Assembly: GCA_012034575.1 (NCBI GenBank)
Contig: JAAUPF010000004.1
Location: 1-64,000, forward strand
Source: Richelia sp. CSU_2_1
GTDB lineage: Bacteria > Cyanobacteriota > Cyanobacteriia > Cyanobacteriales > Microcoleaceae
Direction: 5' to 3'
DNA length: 64,000 bases
A model generated the notes under the pieces. That model was not told where the DNA came from. It made no database searches and was given only the letters and a program-made list of their open reading frames with translations. Below are positions 54,175 to 64,000 of the stretch, one piece after another (positions within the stretch are counted from its first letter, which is position 1; each line of letters starts with the position of its first letter). The position numbers and the translations under genes were made by a program.

Positions 54175-54951
54175 AAAACAATACGGGAGCTTGAGAACCC
54201 CTGCCTTTACTTGAGGGGATGAAAAGCGACGCGACGGGTTTTAACCCGTTGTTTCTCTTTCCCCTAAATACTCCTGCCGCAGTTAGTATAATTAGATAGG
54301 AGGTGATAAAAAACCTGTTAACTTTGACTTACGAATATAAAGCCAGCCCGACCAAAGAACAAGTCCAGATTATCGAACACACGCTAACCGTTTCACCAAC
54401 GGATTGCAGACACGCGAAAGGATTGGCACTTTAAATTAGCCCACAAACTTTGCGACAGTGCTGGAATGATATTTGTTGAAGATATCGATTTTCGCGTTTG
54501 GGCTAAGGGTATGTTTTGCAAGCATACTCTTGATGCCGGGTTCGGGCAATTTATCTCAATCTTGCAATGGGTGTGTTGGAAGCGCAGAGTATACTTTGAC
54601 AGAGTAAACTCATATTACACTTCCCAAGTATGTCCGCAATGCGACGCGCACACTGGCCCGAAACAGTTAAGTGACAGAATTCATGAATGCCCTCACTGCG
54701 GCTATACCACGCATCGCGACGTGGCAGGGGCACAAGTAATTCCCTTTTCAAGGTATAGTTCAATTGTCACCAGGGGAGACGCCTCTTGGACGTTAAAGAA
54801 AATGCCTGTGGAGATGGTCTGGCGGGGACGGGCAACCGTCTAGTTAAGAATCGAAGAAGCAGGAAGAAGAAAGCATGAAGGCGCGGTTTTTAACCCGCCT
54901 TCATGCAACCTTTGAGAATCCCCGTCGATTCATCGCGGGGAGTACGTCAAA
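54175..54951 (+). pseudogene. Decayed IS200/IS605 tnpB remnant 2 with right-end hairpin
   Basis: An N-terminal TnpB piece ('TLTYEYKASPTKEQV', about 54322-54370) is joined after a deletion to the C-terminal half (54466-54843): 'WHFKLAHKLCDSAGMIFVED' with the RuvC-II Glu, zinc ribbon C-P-Q-C...C-P-H-C-G and 'THRDVAGAQVI' with the last Asp. The ends appear as a hairpin near 54190-54225 and GAATCCCCGTC...GCGGGGAGTACGTCAA at 54915-54951, which on the minus strand gives the TTGACGTACTCCCC right-end signature. Confidence 0.75.
54873..54906. repeat. GCATGAAGGCG palindrome inside the tnpB remnant end
   Basis: Arms GCATGAAGGCG and CGCCTTCATGC, with nested GGTT/AACC, form a stable hairpin 40 bp before the element's right end. 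It lacks a T run, so it is called a repeat rather than a terminator. The GCGGTTT...AACCCGC core resembles other palindromes in the window. Confidence 0.55.
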
Positions 54952-55288
54952 CTAGGACTGACTCGACAGCCAACTCGGACAGCGTGTCTGGGTTGAGAAC
55001 ACCCAATCTTTCCCGCTAGCCAGCTAGGGACGAACCCTACAGGCTAATTAGTGTGAAAATTGCATCCGAAACTGTATACTGCTGCGAGCAATACCGACAG
55101 ATTTAGGCTGCGGGCAAATAAATCATTTGCCGTGCAGCTCAAGTTCGATCGGCTGCTGCGGCGACAACAGGGCAAATTTATGTTAAGAAGTAGCATTAAC
55201 AAAAAAAATTGTATACAAATGTAAAGCGCCGCTCGCTCGCAAATTTTTTTGATCACCATTTAGTCAAGTAGTTCAGGTAGGTAGTTTT
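54952..55288. other. Leader region of glgB, no gene seen
   Basis: About 340 bp between the IS remnant and the branching-enzyme start. No recognised riboswitch or clear promoter. The sequence near 55195-55275 is AT-rich with poly-A. Confidence 0.55.
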
Positions 55289-57583
55289 ATGCTCGCAACC
55301 GTCCCCTCAGACCAGATTGACCGTATCGTGTGGAACCAGCATCACGATCCATTTGAAGTGCTAGGTCCCCACCCGATCGACTCCAACGGCAAACAAGTCT
55401 GGGCCGTGCGCGTTTACCTGCCGAATGCGGATGCCGTATCGGTAGTGGTTCCGGAGACGAGAACCGAATACCCGATGAAATCGGTACATCACCCGCATTT
55501 TTTTGAATGCAACATCGATACCCCAGAACTGGCAAACTACCAACTGCGGGTCAAAGAGGGCGATCGCGAACGGTTCATCTACGATCCCTACGCCTTTCGA
55601 TCGCCCAAACTCACAGAATTTGACATTCACCTGTTCTCGGAAGGCAACCACCACCGCATTTACGAAAAACTCGGAGCTCACCTCACCGAAGTAGACGGCA
55701 TCGCCGGAGTCTACTTTGCAGTTTGGGCCCCCAACGCCCGCAACGTTTCAGTTTTAGGGGATTTCAACTACTGGGACGGTCGCAAACATCAAATGCGGAA
55801 AAACCACAACGGCATCTGGGAATTATTTATTCCCGGACTCGAAGCAGGGACGCACTACAAGTACGAAGTCAAAAACCAAGAGGGACATCCCTACGAAAAA
55901 TCCGACCCCTACGGTTTCCAGCAAGAAGTGCGGCCGAAAACAGCCTCGATCGTCACTGACTTAGATACTTATACTTGGAACGACAGCGCTTGGATCGAAA
56001 AGCGCCGCCACACCGACCAACTGACGCAGCCGATTTCAGTTTACGAATGCCACATGGGTTCTTGGCTGCACGCCGCCTCTGCCGAAATTCCCGTGGGGTC
56101 TGACGGAGAAGTAGAACCCGCAGTGCAGGTTTCAGAACTCAAACCGGGCGCGCGTTTCTTAACCTACCGCGAATTGGCCGATCGCATGATTCCCTACGTC
56201 AAAGATTTGGGATACACCCACATCGAGATGCTGCCCGTCGCCGAACATCCCTTCGACGGTTCTTGGGGCTATCAAGTAACGGGCTATTTCGCCCCAACTT
56301 CCCGCTACGGCAAACCGGAAGATTTTATGTATTTTGTAGACCAGTGCCACGCCGCAGGCATCGGTGTCATTGTGGACTGGGTGCCGGGGCATTTTCCCAA
56401 AGACGGACACGGTTTGGCATTCTTTGACGGCACTCACCTTTACGAACACGCCGATCCCCGCAAGGGCGAACACAAAGAATGGGGAACTTTGGTATTCAAC
56501 TACGGCCGCAACGAAGTGCGGAATTTCCTAGTAGCCAACGCTTTGTTCTGGTTTGACAAGTATCACATCGACGGCATTCGGGTCGATGCGGTAGCTTCGA
56601 TGCTGTACTTGGATTATTGCCGCAAACCGGGAGAATGGGTTGCCAACCAGTACGGCGGCCGGGAAAATATCGAAGCTGCAGATTTTGTGCGGCAGGTGAA
56701 CCACGTAATTTTTAGCTATTTTCCAGGGGCATTGTCGATCGCCGAAGAATCTACCTCCTGGCCGATGGTATCTTGGCCGACTTATGTAGGGGGCTTGGGC
56801 TTCAACCTGAAATGGAACATGGGTTGGATGCACGATATGCTCGACTATTACCACATGGACCCGTGGTTCCGGCAGTTCCACCAAAACAACGTAACTTTCA
56901 GTATGTGGTACAACCACAGCGAGAATTTTATGCTGGCGCTGTCCCACGACGAGGTAGTTCACGGCAAAAGCAACATCATCGGCAAAATGCCGGGGGACGA
57001 ATGGCAGAAGTTTGCCAACGTGCGGTGTTTGTTTGCGTTTATGTTTGCTCACCCCGGCAAGAAAACCATGTTTATGGGGATGGAGTTCGGGCAGTGGCAA
57101 GAGTGGAATGTTTGGGGTGATTTGGAGTGGCATTTGCTGCAATACGAACCGCACCAAAAGTTAAAACGCTTTTTTAAGGATTTGAACCATTTGTACTGCA
57201 CCGAACCGGCGCTTTACACTCAGGATTTTGCTGAAGAGGGTTTTCAGTGGATCGATTGCAGCGACAACCGGCACAGCGTGGTAGCGTTTGTGCGCCGCGC
57301 TAAGGATGGGGAGGAGTTTGTGGTAACGGTGTGCAATTTTACGCCGCAGCCGCATTCTCACTATCGGGTAGGCGTGCCGGAACCGGGTTTCTATACGGAA
57401 CTGTTTAACAGCGACGCGCGGGAGTACGGCGGCAGCAATATGGGGAATTTGGGCGGTAAGTGGACTGACGAGTGGTGGTTCCACAACAGTTCTTATTCGA
57501 TCGACCTGTGTTTGCCTCCTTTGGGCGTGTTAATTTTGAAGCTCGATCGGGAGAAAACATTGGCTGCGGTAGAAAATGAATAG
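55289..57583 (+). CDS. glgB: 1,4-alpha-glucan branching enzyme
   Basis: Introduces alpha-1,6 branches in glycogen. The 764 residues comprise an N-terminal region, a CBM48 domain ('[20 protein letters not shown]') and a GH13 barrel. Catalytic residues are Asp433 in '[11 protein letters not shown]', Glu486 in '[11 protein letters not shown]' and the transition-state Asp554 in '[13 protein letters not shown]'. Others seen are '[19 protein letters not shown]' and the C-terminal beta domain '[20 protein letters not shown]'. The ATG start is at 55289. The gene stands alone downstream of IS debris, followed by a hairpin at 57630. Confidence 0.96.
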   Translation: MLATVPSDQIDRIVWNQHHDPFEVLGPHPIDSNGKQVWAVRVYLPNADAVSVVVPETRTEYPMKSVHHPHFFECNIDTPELANYQLRVKEGDRERFIYDPYAFRSPKLTEFDIHLFSEGNHHRIYEKLGAHLTEVDGIAGVYFAVWAPNARNVSVLGDFNYWDGRKHQMRKNHNGIWELFIPGLEAGTHYKYEVKNQEGHPYEKSDPYGFQQEVRPKTASIVTDLDTYTWNDSAWIEKRRHTDQLTQPISVYECHMGSWLHAASAEIPVGSDGEVEPAVQVSELKPGARFLTYRELADRMIPYVKDLGYTHIEMLPVAEHPFDGSWGYQVTGYFAPTSRYGKPEDFMYFVDQCHAAGIGVIVDWVPGHFPKDGHGLAFFDGTHLYEHADPRKGEHKEWGTLVFNYGRNEVRNFLVANALFWFDKYHIDGIRVDAVASMLYLDYCRKPGEWVANQYGGRENIEAADFVRQVNHVIFSYFPGALSIAEESTSWPMVSWPTYVGGLGFNLKWNMGWMHDMLDYYHMDPWFRQFHQNNVTFSMWYNHSENFMLALSHDEVVHGKSNIIGKMPGDEWQKFANVRCLFAFMFAHPGKKTMFMGMEFGQWQEWNVWGDLEWHLLQYEPHQKLKRFFKDLNHLYCTEPALYTQDFAEEGFQWIDCSDNRHSVVAFVRRAKDGEEFVVTVCNFTPQPHSHYRVGVPEPGFYTELFNSDAREYGGSNMGNLGGKWTDEWWFHNSSYSIDLCLPPLGVLILKLDREKTLAAVENE

Positions 57584-57629
57584 TTTTGAGTCGATCGATC
57601 GGTTGGCAAATGTAACTTAATTTTTTAAT

Positions 57630-57663
57630 AAAGCTACCCATTGTTGATTGTTTGGGTAGCTTT
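57630..57663. terminator. Hairpin terminator candidate after glgB
   Basis: Perfect 11-bp arms AAAGCTACCCA and TGGGTAGCTTT surround a 12-base loop, 47 bp after the glgB stop and before the next gene. There is no downstream T run on the plus strand, so termination strength is uncertain. Confidence 0.5.
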
Positions 57664-57704
57664 AGTAAAAAGAGCTGAATTTTCTTGAGAAGAGATAGAT
57701 CGCC

Positions 57705-58406
57705 ATGAAAAATCAAGCATCAAATGTTGTTTTTGACGAAAATTTTGCTGCTAATTACGATCGGCGATTCGCTAAATTGGCCCCGATGCGCAATGCGCTT
57801 CATTTGTCGATCGGCCTGGTACTTTCCGAACTTCCTGACAGCGCACGAATTCTGTGCGTCGGAGTGGGAACCGGCTTAGAATTGATTGACCTCGCTCAAA
57901 AATTTCCACAATGGCAATTTACTGCGATCGAACCTGCCGCACCGATGCTAGAAATCTGCCGTCAGAAAGCAGAAGAATATGGGATTGCCTCCCGTTGCAC
58001 GTTTCACGAAGGTTATCTCGATTCACTTCGCGCATCAGAACCTTTTCATGCCGCAACCTGTCTTTTAGTTTCTCATTTCTTTATTCAACAAGAGGAACGG
58101 CGCAACTTTTTTCGTCAAATTGCCGCACGCCTTCTTCCTGATGGATATTTAGTTAGTTCCGATTTAGCTTCCGATATGTCTGGTTCAGCTTACCAAAGTC
58201 TTTTGGAAGTTTGGGTGCGGATGCTGAAATATTCTGAAGCACCTGCTGAAGAAATTGAGAAATTTTTGACATCCTACGGGCGGGATGTTGCCATATTACC
58301 GCCGCCAGAAGTTGCAGCGATTATTGCGTCAAGTGGATTCGATACACCTGTATTGTTTTTTCAAACTCTGCTCATTCACGCTTGGTATGCAAAGCGATCG
58401 CAGTGA
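57705..58406 (+). CDS. Class I SAM-dependent methyltransferase
   Basis: A 233-residue protein with a Rossmann-type SAM fold: motif I 'ARILCVGVGTGLELIDLA', acidic loop 'FTAIEPAAPMLEIC', 'RCTFHEGYLDSL', and 'HAATCLLVSHFF' as the motif IV region. It resembles small-molecule methyltransferases; the substrate is unknown. Start ATG 57705. No partner gene is adjacent. Confidence 0.85.
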   Translation: MKNQASNVVFDENFAANYDRRFAKLAPMRNALHLSIGLVLSELPDSARILCVGVGTGLELIDLAQKFPQWQFTAIEPAAPMLEICRQKAEEYGIASRCTFHEGYLDSLRASEPFHAATCLLVSHFFIQQEERRNFFRQIAARLLPDGYLVSSDLASDMSGSAYQSLLEVWVRMLKYSEAPAEEIEKFLTSYGRDVAILPPPEVAAIIASSGFDTPVLFFQTLLIHAWYAKRSQ

Positions 58407-58535
58407 GTTAAATCAGAACGAAATATCTCGTTTGCAACTAACCTAAATTAATTGAAATTGCCTGCCTCACTCAACCACTACGTTTCAGGTAAACGGCGGT
58501 AAACATCTCGATCGCCCTTGTTTTACTTGATACAA

Positions 58536-59408
58536 TTATTCGCCTGAATCCGAACCGCTATTTTGCGACTGTTGGGAGTCGAATAAATTTACTGGGACGG
58601 GTTGAGGAATTTGGATTCCGGCAGCATCGCACGCTGTTTTAAGCGCTATCAATACTCGAGTTTTTGTCCGCCTCACCTGTGCTTTTTCCGGCAGCGTCCA
58701 ATAGCGGACAATCAAATGCAATGAACCGTCGCTGATGCTGGAAATATCTACTTCGGGTACAGGCTTTGCTAAAACTCCTTCGACTTCGACAACTGATTGC
58801 ATTAAGGTTTCAATTGCGAAGGATGGCGGTGTTTCGTAATCTACGCTTAATTCTAAGTCTGTCCGCCTGTGGGGCATTGCCGTAAGTACCCGAACTGGAT
58901 TGGTAAATACTGTCGCATTCGGCACCACAACTCGCTCTCCTTGATAGGTAATTATTTGAGTCGATCGAATCGAAATTTCTTCGACAGTTCCTTCAAAGTC
59001 TTCGACAATTATTTGGTCGCCTAATTGAAACGGTTCCTGTAACAGCAGCAAGATTCCCGCTAAAAAGTTTTTGAAGATTTCTTGAAAAGCAAAACTCACA
59101 GCTACCGAACTCAATCCGATCAAACCGATGATGTCTCCCGGACGCAAAGCGGGGAAAGCAATTATGCAGGCAATACAACTGCCGGCAGCCCAAGCAAGGG
59201 CATAGCTGGTTTGCACGAAGAGCGATCGCAGGGATAAACTTTTAACTGTGCGTTGGGTAGCAGCCGAAACGATTTTCTGGAAAAATTTAGCTGCGATCCG
59301 GGTTAGGAAAAGCACGATTATTGCTGCTACTAGCGACGGCATCGACTCGATCGCTTGACCCAGCAAGTTCAATAAGCTAGTTTGGATTTGTTGAATTACA
59401 GCACCCAT
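58536..59408 (-). CDS. MscS-family mechanosensitive channel
   Basis: A 290-residue protein with three N-terminal membrane helices (about 22-45, 65-90, 95-115). The pore helix continues 'SVAVSFAFQEIFKNFLAGI', followed by the MscS beta domain 'PFQLGDQIIVEDFEGTVEEI', 'RVVVPNATVFTNPV' and a cytoplasmic alpha/beta end. It should open under membrane tension and release solutes in osmotic downshift. It is shorter than multi-domain cyanobacterial MscS proteins but complete. Start ATG 59408. Confidence 0.92.
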   Translation of the reverse strand: MGAVIQQIQTSLLNLLGQAIESMPSLVAAIIVLFLTRIAAKFFQKIVSAATQRTVKSLSLRSLFVQTSYALAWAAGSCIACIIAFPALRPGDIIGLIGLSSVAVSFAFQEIFKNFLAGILLLLQEPFQLGDQIIVEDFEGTVEEISIRSTQIITYQGERVVVPNATVFTNPVRVLTAMPHRRTDLELSVDYETPPSFAIETLMQSVVEVEGVLAKPVPEVDISSISDGSLHLIVRYWTLPEKAQVRRTKTRVLIALKTACDAAGIQIPQPVPVNLFDSQQSQNSGSDSGE

Positions 59409-59629
59409 TTTTGGATTCTATCTGATTGGATTCTATCTGATAAGTTTTATGCAATTAAGTTTGATGCAATTTGCGATCGCGCTATCGGGCAGGCTAAAAA
59501 AGCTCGATCGCGCGTATTTAAAAAATTCACATCATTCAAGCCAGTGACAATTTACTAAAATCGCGGAACTTGCAGCTCAATGGGTTAATCTAGTAAAACT
59601 GGTAAAGTTAGATGCTTTCTGAGAAATAA

Positions 59630-60913
<1,284 letters not shown>

Positions 60914-61075
60914 TTAAGTTTAGATTCTTCCCGATCGCGCCTGGAAACGAACGCCGGGAGGCAGAATCTCCAGAAACTTCGCAGGCGCGATCGAGCTAGA
61001 AAATCGCTTGTTTGAGTTGCCAGATAGAGTCTGGAAGTAACATCGCGATCGATAGTATTGACTGCGATAAGTCAG

Positions 61076-61132
61076 GTTTGTAGCGAGGACTTAAGTCCTC
61101 TGAAAATGCGGACTAAAGTCCGCACTACAAAC
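61076..61132. repeat. Dispersed palindromic repeat, GTAGCGAGG...CACTACAAACC
   Basis: GGTTTGTAGCGAGGACTTAA and GGACTAAAGTCCGCACTACA form an inverted pair with inner GGACTTAAGTCC-like symmetry. It lies in the 450-bp gene-free gap (60914-61366) after ahcY and is related to copies at 26010 and 37553. Confidence 0.75.
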
Positions 61133-61199
61133 CGTTTTTTTACGAGCAATAGTATCGATCGCAATCTAAAAACCTAACTCTCGACTGTCTGGACGATTT

Positions 61200-61335
61200 T
61201 AGATTTTAGATTGTGGAATTGTGGGATTGTGGGATTGTCGATTGCTATCGTGCCCTCAACTCTTCTTTCTTCCTTCTTCTTTCTTCTTCCTTCTTCCTTC
61301 TTCCTTCTTCCTTCTTCCTTCTTCCTTCTTCCTTC
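61200..61335. repeat. TTGTGGGA and CTTCTTC heptamer repeat tract
   Basis: A gtgggat(t) run (61213-61240) and about ten cttcttc/cttcctt units (61262-61335) end shortly before the DedA start. They make up most of the gene-free interval not occupied by the palindrome. Confidence 0.85.
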
Positions 61336-61366
61336 GTGTCAACTGTTCGTAAATTAGCTAAACAAA

Positions 61367-61969
61367 ATGGTTGAATGGATAACTAATACAATGGAGTCGA
61401 TGGGCTATCTAGGCATCGGACTTCTGATGTTTTTAGAAAACCTGTTTCCGCCCATTCCCTCAGAATTGATTATGCCGCTGGCAGGATTCACCGTATCGAG
61501 GGGCGATATGCAAATGATACCAGCGATCGCTGCCGGAGTAATCGGTACAGTTTTAGGGGCATTTCCTTGGTACTATGCTGGTAAATTAATCAGCGAAGAA
61601 AGGTTGCGGAACTTAGCTGACAAATACGGCAAGTGGCTGACAGTATCCGGCGCTGATATCGACAAAGCAAATGAATGGTTTAACAAACACGGCGGCAAAG
61701 CCGTATTTTTGTGCCGCCTCGTACCCGGAGTGCGCACCTTGATTTCACTACCGGCGGGCATCAATAATATGCCCTTAATCCCGTTTATACTCTACTCAAC
61801 AATCGGAACCACTATTTGGGTAACATTCCTCACAGTTGTTGGATACAAACTCGGAGCAAATTACGAACTCGTAGATGAATATCTCGGCCCGGCTTCCAAA
61901 ATAATCTTAGTAATTATCGTCATCTGGTGTCTCTTGTGGGTAGTCAGAAAGAAAATGCGCCAAGAATAA
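61367..61969 (+). CDS. DedA-family membrane protein
   Basis: A 200-residue integral membrane protein with four to five hydrophobic segments. DedA/SNARE-associated motifs are 'ENLFPPIPSELIMPLAGF', 'GTVLGAFPWYYAGKLI', 'FLCRLVPGVRTLISLPAGIN' (the conserved Arg pair) and 'GTTIWVTFLTVVGYKLG'. Family members are implicated in lipid (undecaprenyl phosphate or phospholipid) flipping and in membrane homeostasis. Start ATG 61367. Confidence 0.92.
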   Translation: MVEWITNTMESMGYLGIGLLMFLENLFPPIPSELIMPLAGFTVSRGDMQMIPAIAAGVIGTVLGAFPWYYAGKLISEERLRNLADKYGKWLTVSGADIDKANEWFNKHGGKAVFLCRLVPGVRTLISLPAGINNMPLIPFILYSTIGTTIWVTFLTVVGYKLGANYELVDEYLGPASKIILVIIVIWCLLWVVRKKMRQE

Positions 61970-62269
61970 ACTCCCAGATAAACGCAGAAACCATCAAAAC
62001 AATCTGCGTTCATCTGCGTTTATCTGCTGCCATCTGCGGTTAAAAAAATTTATCTGCTGTGTTTACCTGCTGCGATCTTCAACTAAAAAATACCGACAGT
62101 CGTTCACCTGCCGAACTCGGCAGTTTTAAAGTAGCGATCGCTCCAATGCTAACAATACATTCAAACTCATAAAAAACATAAAAATTTAGGCAATTATTTA
62201 GAATTTATTTAAGCCGAAATCGATAATTCGTGGGAAAATAAGAGCGTATTTATATCGGCACTACAAAGT
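61970..62269. other. Intergenic gap with CTGCGTT(C/T)ATCTGCGTT repeats
   Basis: The section 61977-62042 is built from ATCTGCGTTCATCTGCGTTT and CATCTGCGGTT words, the complement of the repeat at 63706-63795 and of the insert in the oxoprolinase gene. The rest is AT-rich leader of icd. No gene is seen. Confidence 0.7.
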
Positions 62270-63694
62270 ATGTACGAAAAAATTACACCCCCCACAACAG
62301 GTTCTAAAATTACTTTCAAAAACGGTTCGCCGATCGTCCCTGACGATCCGATCGTTCCTTTCATTCGCGGTGACGGTACGGGCGTTGACTTGTGGCCGGC
62401 ATCTCAGAAGGTAATGGATGCTGCGGTAGAAAAGGCCTACAGCGGCAAACGCAAAATCAATTGGTTTAAAATTTACGTCGGCGATGAAGCTTGCGATGTC
62501 TACGGAACTTACCAATATTTGCCGCAGGATTCCTTAGACGCCATCAAAGAATACGGCGTCGCCATCAAAGGGCCGCTGACAACGCCAATCGGAGGCGGAA
62601 TTCGATCGCTCAATGTAGCTTTGCGGCAAATCTTTGACCTTTACGCCTGCGTGCGGCCTTGCAAGTATTATGCCGGTACGCCATCGCCCCACAAAACACC
62701 GGAACTGCTAGATGTAATTATTTACCGGGAAAATACTGAGGATATTTACCTAGGAATTGAATGGAAACAAGGCAGCGGAATTGCCAATAAATTGATTGAA
62801 TTCTTGAATAAAGAATTAATTCCGGCGACACCGGAACACGGCAAAAAACAAATTCGCCTCGACTCGGGAATCGGCATCAAACCGATTAGCAAAAGCGGTT
62901 CCCAGCGTTTGGCGCGGCGGGCAATTACCCATGCTTTGCGGTTGCCGAAAAACAAGCAGCAAGTAACCTTGGTGCACAAAGGCAACATCATGAAATACAC
63001 TGAAGGCGCTTTTCGAGATTGGGGTTACGAGTTAGCAACTACCGAATTTCGCGCGGAATGCGTGACGGAAAGGGAGTCTTGGATTCTCAGCAACAAAGAA
63101 CACAATCCCGACATTAGCTTAGAAGACAACGCGCGCAAAATAGATCCGGGATTCGATGCTTTGACTCCGGAAAAACAAGCAGACATCTGTCAAGAAGTTG
63201 CTGGCGTTCTAGATGCAATTTGGGACAGCCACGGTAACAAGCAATGGAAAGACAAAATTATGGTCAACGATCGAATTGCTGACAGCATTTTCCAGCAAAT
63301 TCAAACTCGACCCGGAGAGTATTCGATTTTGGCGACGATGAATTTAAATGGGGATTATTTATCCGATGCTGCGGCTGCGATTGTCGGCGGATTGGGTATG
63401 GGTCCGGGGGCAAATATTGGCGATGAATGCGCGATTTTTGAAGCTACTCACGGCACTGCACCGAAACACGCTGGCTTGGATAAAGTCAATCCCGGTTCGC
63501 TGATTTTGTCGGGGGTGATGATGTTAGAATATATGGGCTGGCAGGAAGCTGCAGATTTGATTAAGAAGGGTTTGGGTGCAGCAATTTCTAACGGTGAAGT
63601 TACCTACGATTTGGCGAGGTTGATGGAACCGCCGGTGCCGGAACTTAAATGTTCTGAGTTTGCGGAGGCGATTGTCAAGCATTTCGATGATTGA
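62270..63694 (+). CDS. icd: NADP-dependent isocitrate dehydrogenase
   Basis: Oxidises isocitrate to 2-oxoglutarate, the nitrogen-status metabolite in cyanobacteria. The 474 residues are typical of the longer cyanobacterial form. Motifs include '[15 protein letters not shown]', '[19 protein letters not shown]' (substrate Ser), '[13 protein letters not shown]', '[15 protein letters not shown]', '[17 protein letters not shown]', '[17 protein letters not shown]' and '[15 protein letters not shown]' (NADP site). Start ATG 62270. No clear NtcA box was found upstream by eye. Confidence 0.95.
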   Translation: MYEKITPPTTGSKITFKNGSPIVPDDPIVPFIRGDGTGVDLWPASQKVMDAAVEKAYSGKRKINWFKIYVGDEACDVYGTYQYLPQDSLDAIKEYGVAIKGPLTTPIGGGIRSLNVALRQIFDLYACVRPCKYYAGTPSPHKTPELLDVIIYRENTEDIYLGIEWKQGSGIANKLIEFLNKELIPATPEHGKKQIRLDSGIGIKPISKSGSQRLARRAITHALRLPKNKQQVTLVHKGNIMKYTEGAFRDWGYELATTEFRAECVTERESWILSNKEHNPDISLEDNARKIDPGFDALTPEKQADICQEVAGVLDAIWDSHGNKQWKDKIMVNDRIADSIFQQIQTRPGEYSILATMNLNGDYLSDAAAAIVGGLGMGPGANIGDECAIFEATHGTAPKHAGLDKVNPGSLILSGVMMLEYMGWQEAADLIKKGLGAAISNGEVTYDLARLMEPPVPELKCSEFAEAIVKHFDD

Positions 63695-63705
63695 GTTTGT
63701 GCAGC

Positions 63706-63835
63706 CGCAGATATTGCAACCGCAGATGAGTGCGGATTAAGGCAGATATTGCAACCGCAGATATTGCAGATGAACGCGGATGAACGCAGATAGGTGTTAG
63801 GTTTTAGGTTTTAGGTTTTAGGTATTGGGTTTTAA
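63706..63835. repeat. GCAACCGCAGAT repeats and TTTTAGG heptamers
   Basis: Tandem words GCAACCGCAGATATTGCAGA and GATGAACGC (63706-63795) are followed by a gttttagg run (63796-63830). Both are members of families found elsewhere in the window. Confidence 0.8.
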
Positions 63836-63936
63836 GTTTGTTCTAATTTCGATCGCCCACATCAATTACCTGCACCTACAACTTACGATCTAACACTAAC
63901 TACCTGATTCTTGCTTCTTGCTTCTTGCTTCTTCCT

Positions 63937-64000
63937 TCAAATAGATGGAACTGCCATGCCTCGCTGTACTGCGGAACGTTGTTGCAAGGTTTCTGCCCAG
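63937..64000 (-). CDS. C-terminal end of a probable glutathione S-transferase
   Basis: Only the last 21 codons are inside the window. They read WAETLQQRSAVQRGMAVPSI and then stop. The pattern R-x-A-V-Q-R-G at the very end is typical of GST-family C-terminal helices in cyanobacteria and proteobacteria. The call depends on this short stretch. Confidence 0.5.
   Translation of the reverse strand, partial: WAETLQQRSAVQRGMAVPSI

Noticed and set aside
56528-57157. 209-residue minus-strand frame opposite glgB
   Set aside because: It lies wholly inside the conserved branching-enzyme gene and resembles no known protein.
62100-62269. NtcA-binding site upstream of icd
   Set aside because: No GTA-N8-TAC with a properly spaced -10 box was found; the nearest GTA/TAC pair has the wrong spacing.

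Overview
This 64 kb window looks like chromosomal DNA of a filamentous, non-heterocystous cyanobacterium (Oscillatoriales; Microcoleus/Oscillatoria-like). The evidence is the very frequent HIP1-type GCGATCGC octamers, cyanobacteria-typical proteins (DUF1816, a TIGR04376-like protein, PEP-CTERM proteins, very long multi-PAS kinases, a kinase/ABC-binding-protein fusion), many heptameric short tandem repeats between genes, and a heavy load of IS200/IS605-type elements. The genus is an inference; no rRNA gene is present.

Left end (1-5.9 kb): a type I restriction-modification operon on the minus strand, broken twice. hsdM is split by an internally deleted IS4-like element with a clean 9-bp target duplication. 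hsdS has lost its 5' end next to a frameshifted IS1182-type element. 6-9.6 kb: gene fragments, dispersed repeats, a coiled-coil protein and a frameshifted single-pass membrane protein with a PilP/GspC-like end. 9.6-11.6 kb: a convergent, tail-overlapping pair, a three-Cys Gp37/Gp68-type protein and its TcmP partner; this is the best candidate for a poorly described system. 11.8-18.6 kb: a 5-oxoprolinase/hydantoinase fusion with several intergenic repeat families translated in frame inside it, an M28 peptidase (frameshifted) coupled to a PNPOx-like protein, and an orphan transposase-type HTH protein.

18.8-31.6 kb: a class A beta-lactamase-like hydrolase, a Ser/Thr kinase fused to a periplasmic-binding-protein domain, a complete tnpA/tnpB element, an alpha/beta hydrolase, DUF1816, rlmB and mrnC (rRNA maturation), two paralogous PEP-CTERM proteins and a STAS anti-sigma antagonist. 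31.8-44 kb: carA, a deleted tnpB, a retropepsin-like protease, a two-partner-secretion adhesin, a 1609-residue hybrid kinase and trpD. 44.8-53.5 kb: a second PAS kinase, larB, nadC, a division pair (FtsL-like and FtsI) and a small Pro/Ser-rich lipoprotein. 53.7-64 kb: two decayed tnpB elements, glgB, a methyltransferase, an MscS channel, ahcY, a DedA protein, icd, and the end of a probable GST gene.

Most genes are single units or short pairs typical of a large cyanobacterial genome. Housekeeping functions (pyrimidine, tryptophan, NAD, SAM cycle, TCA, glycogen, septum synthesis) alternate with mobile-element debris. Three otherwise plausible genes carry indels (PilP-like, M28 peptidase, IS1182 transposase), so either local decay or assembly error should be considered.
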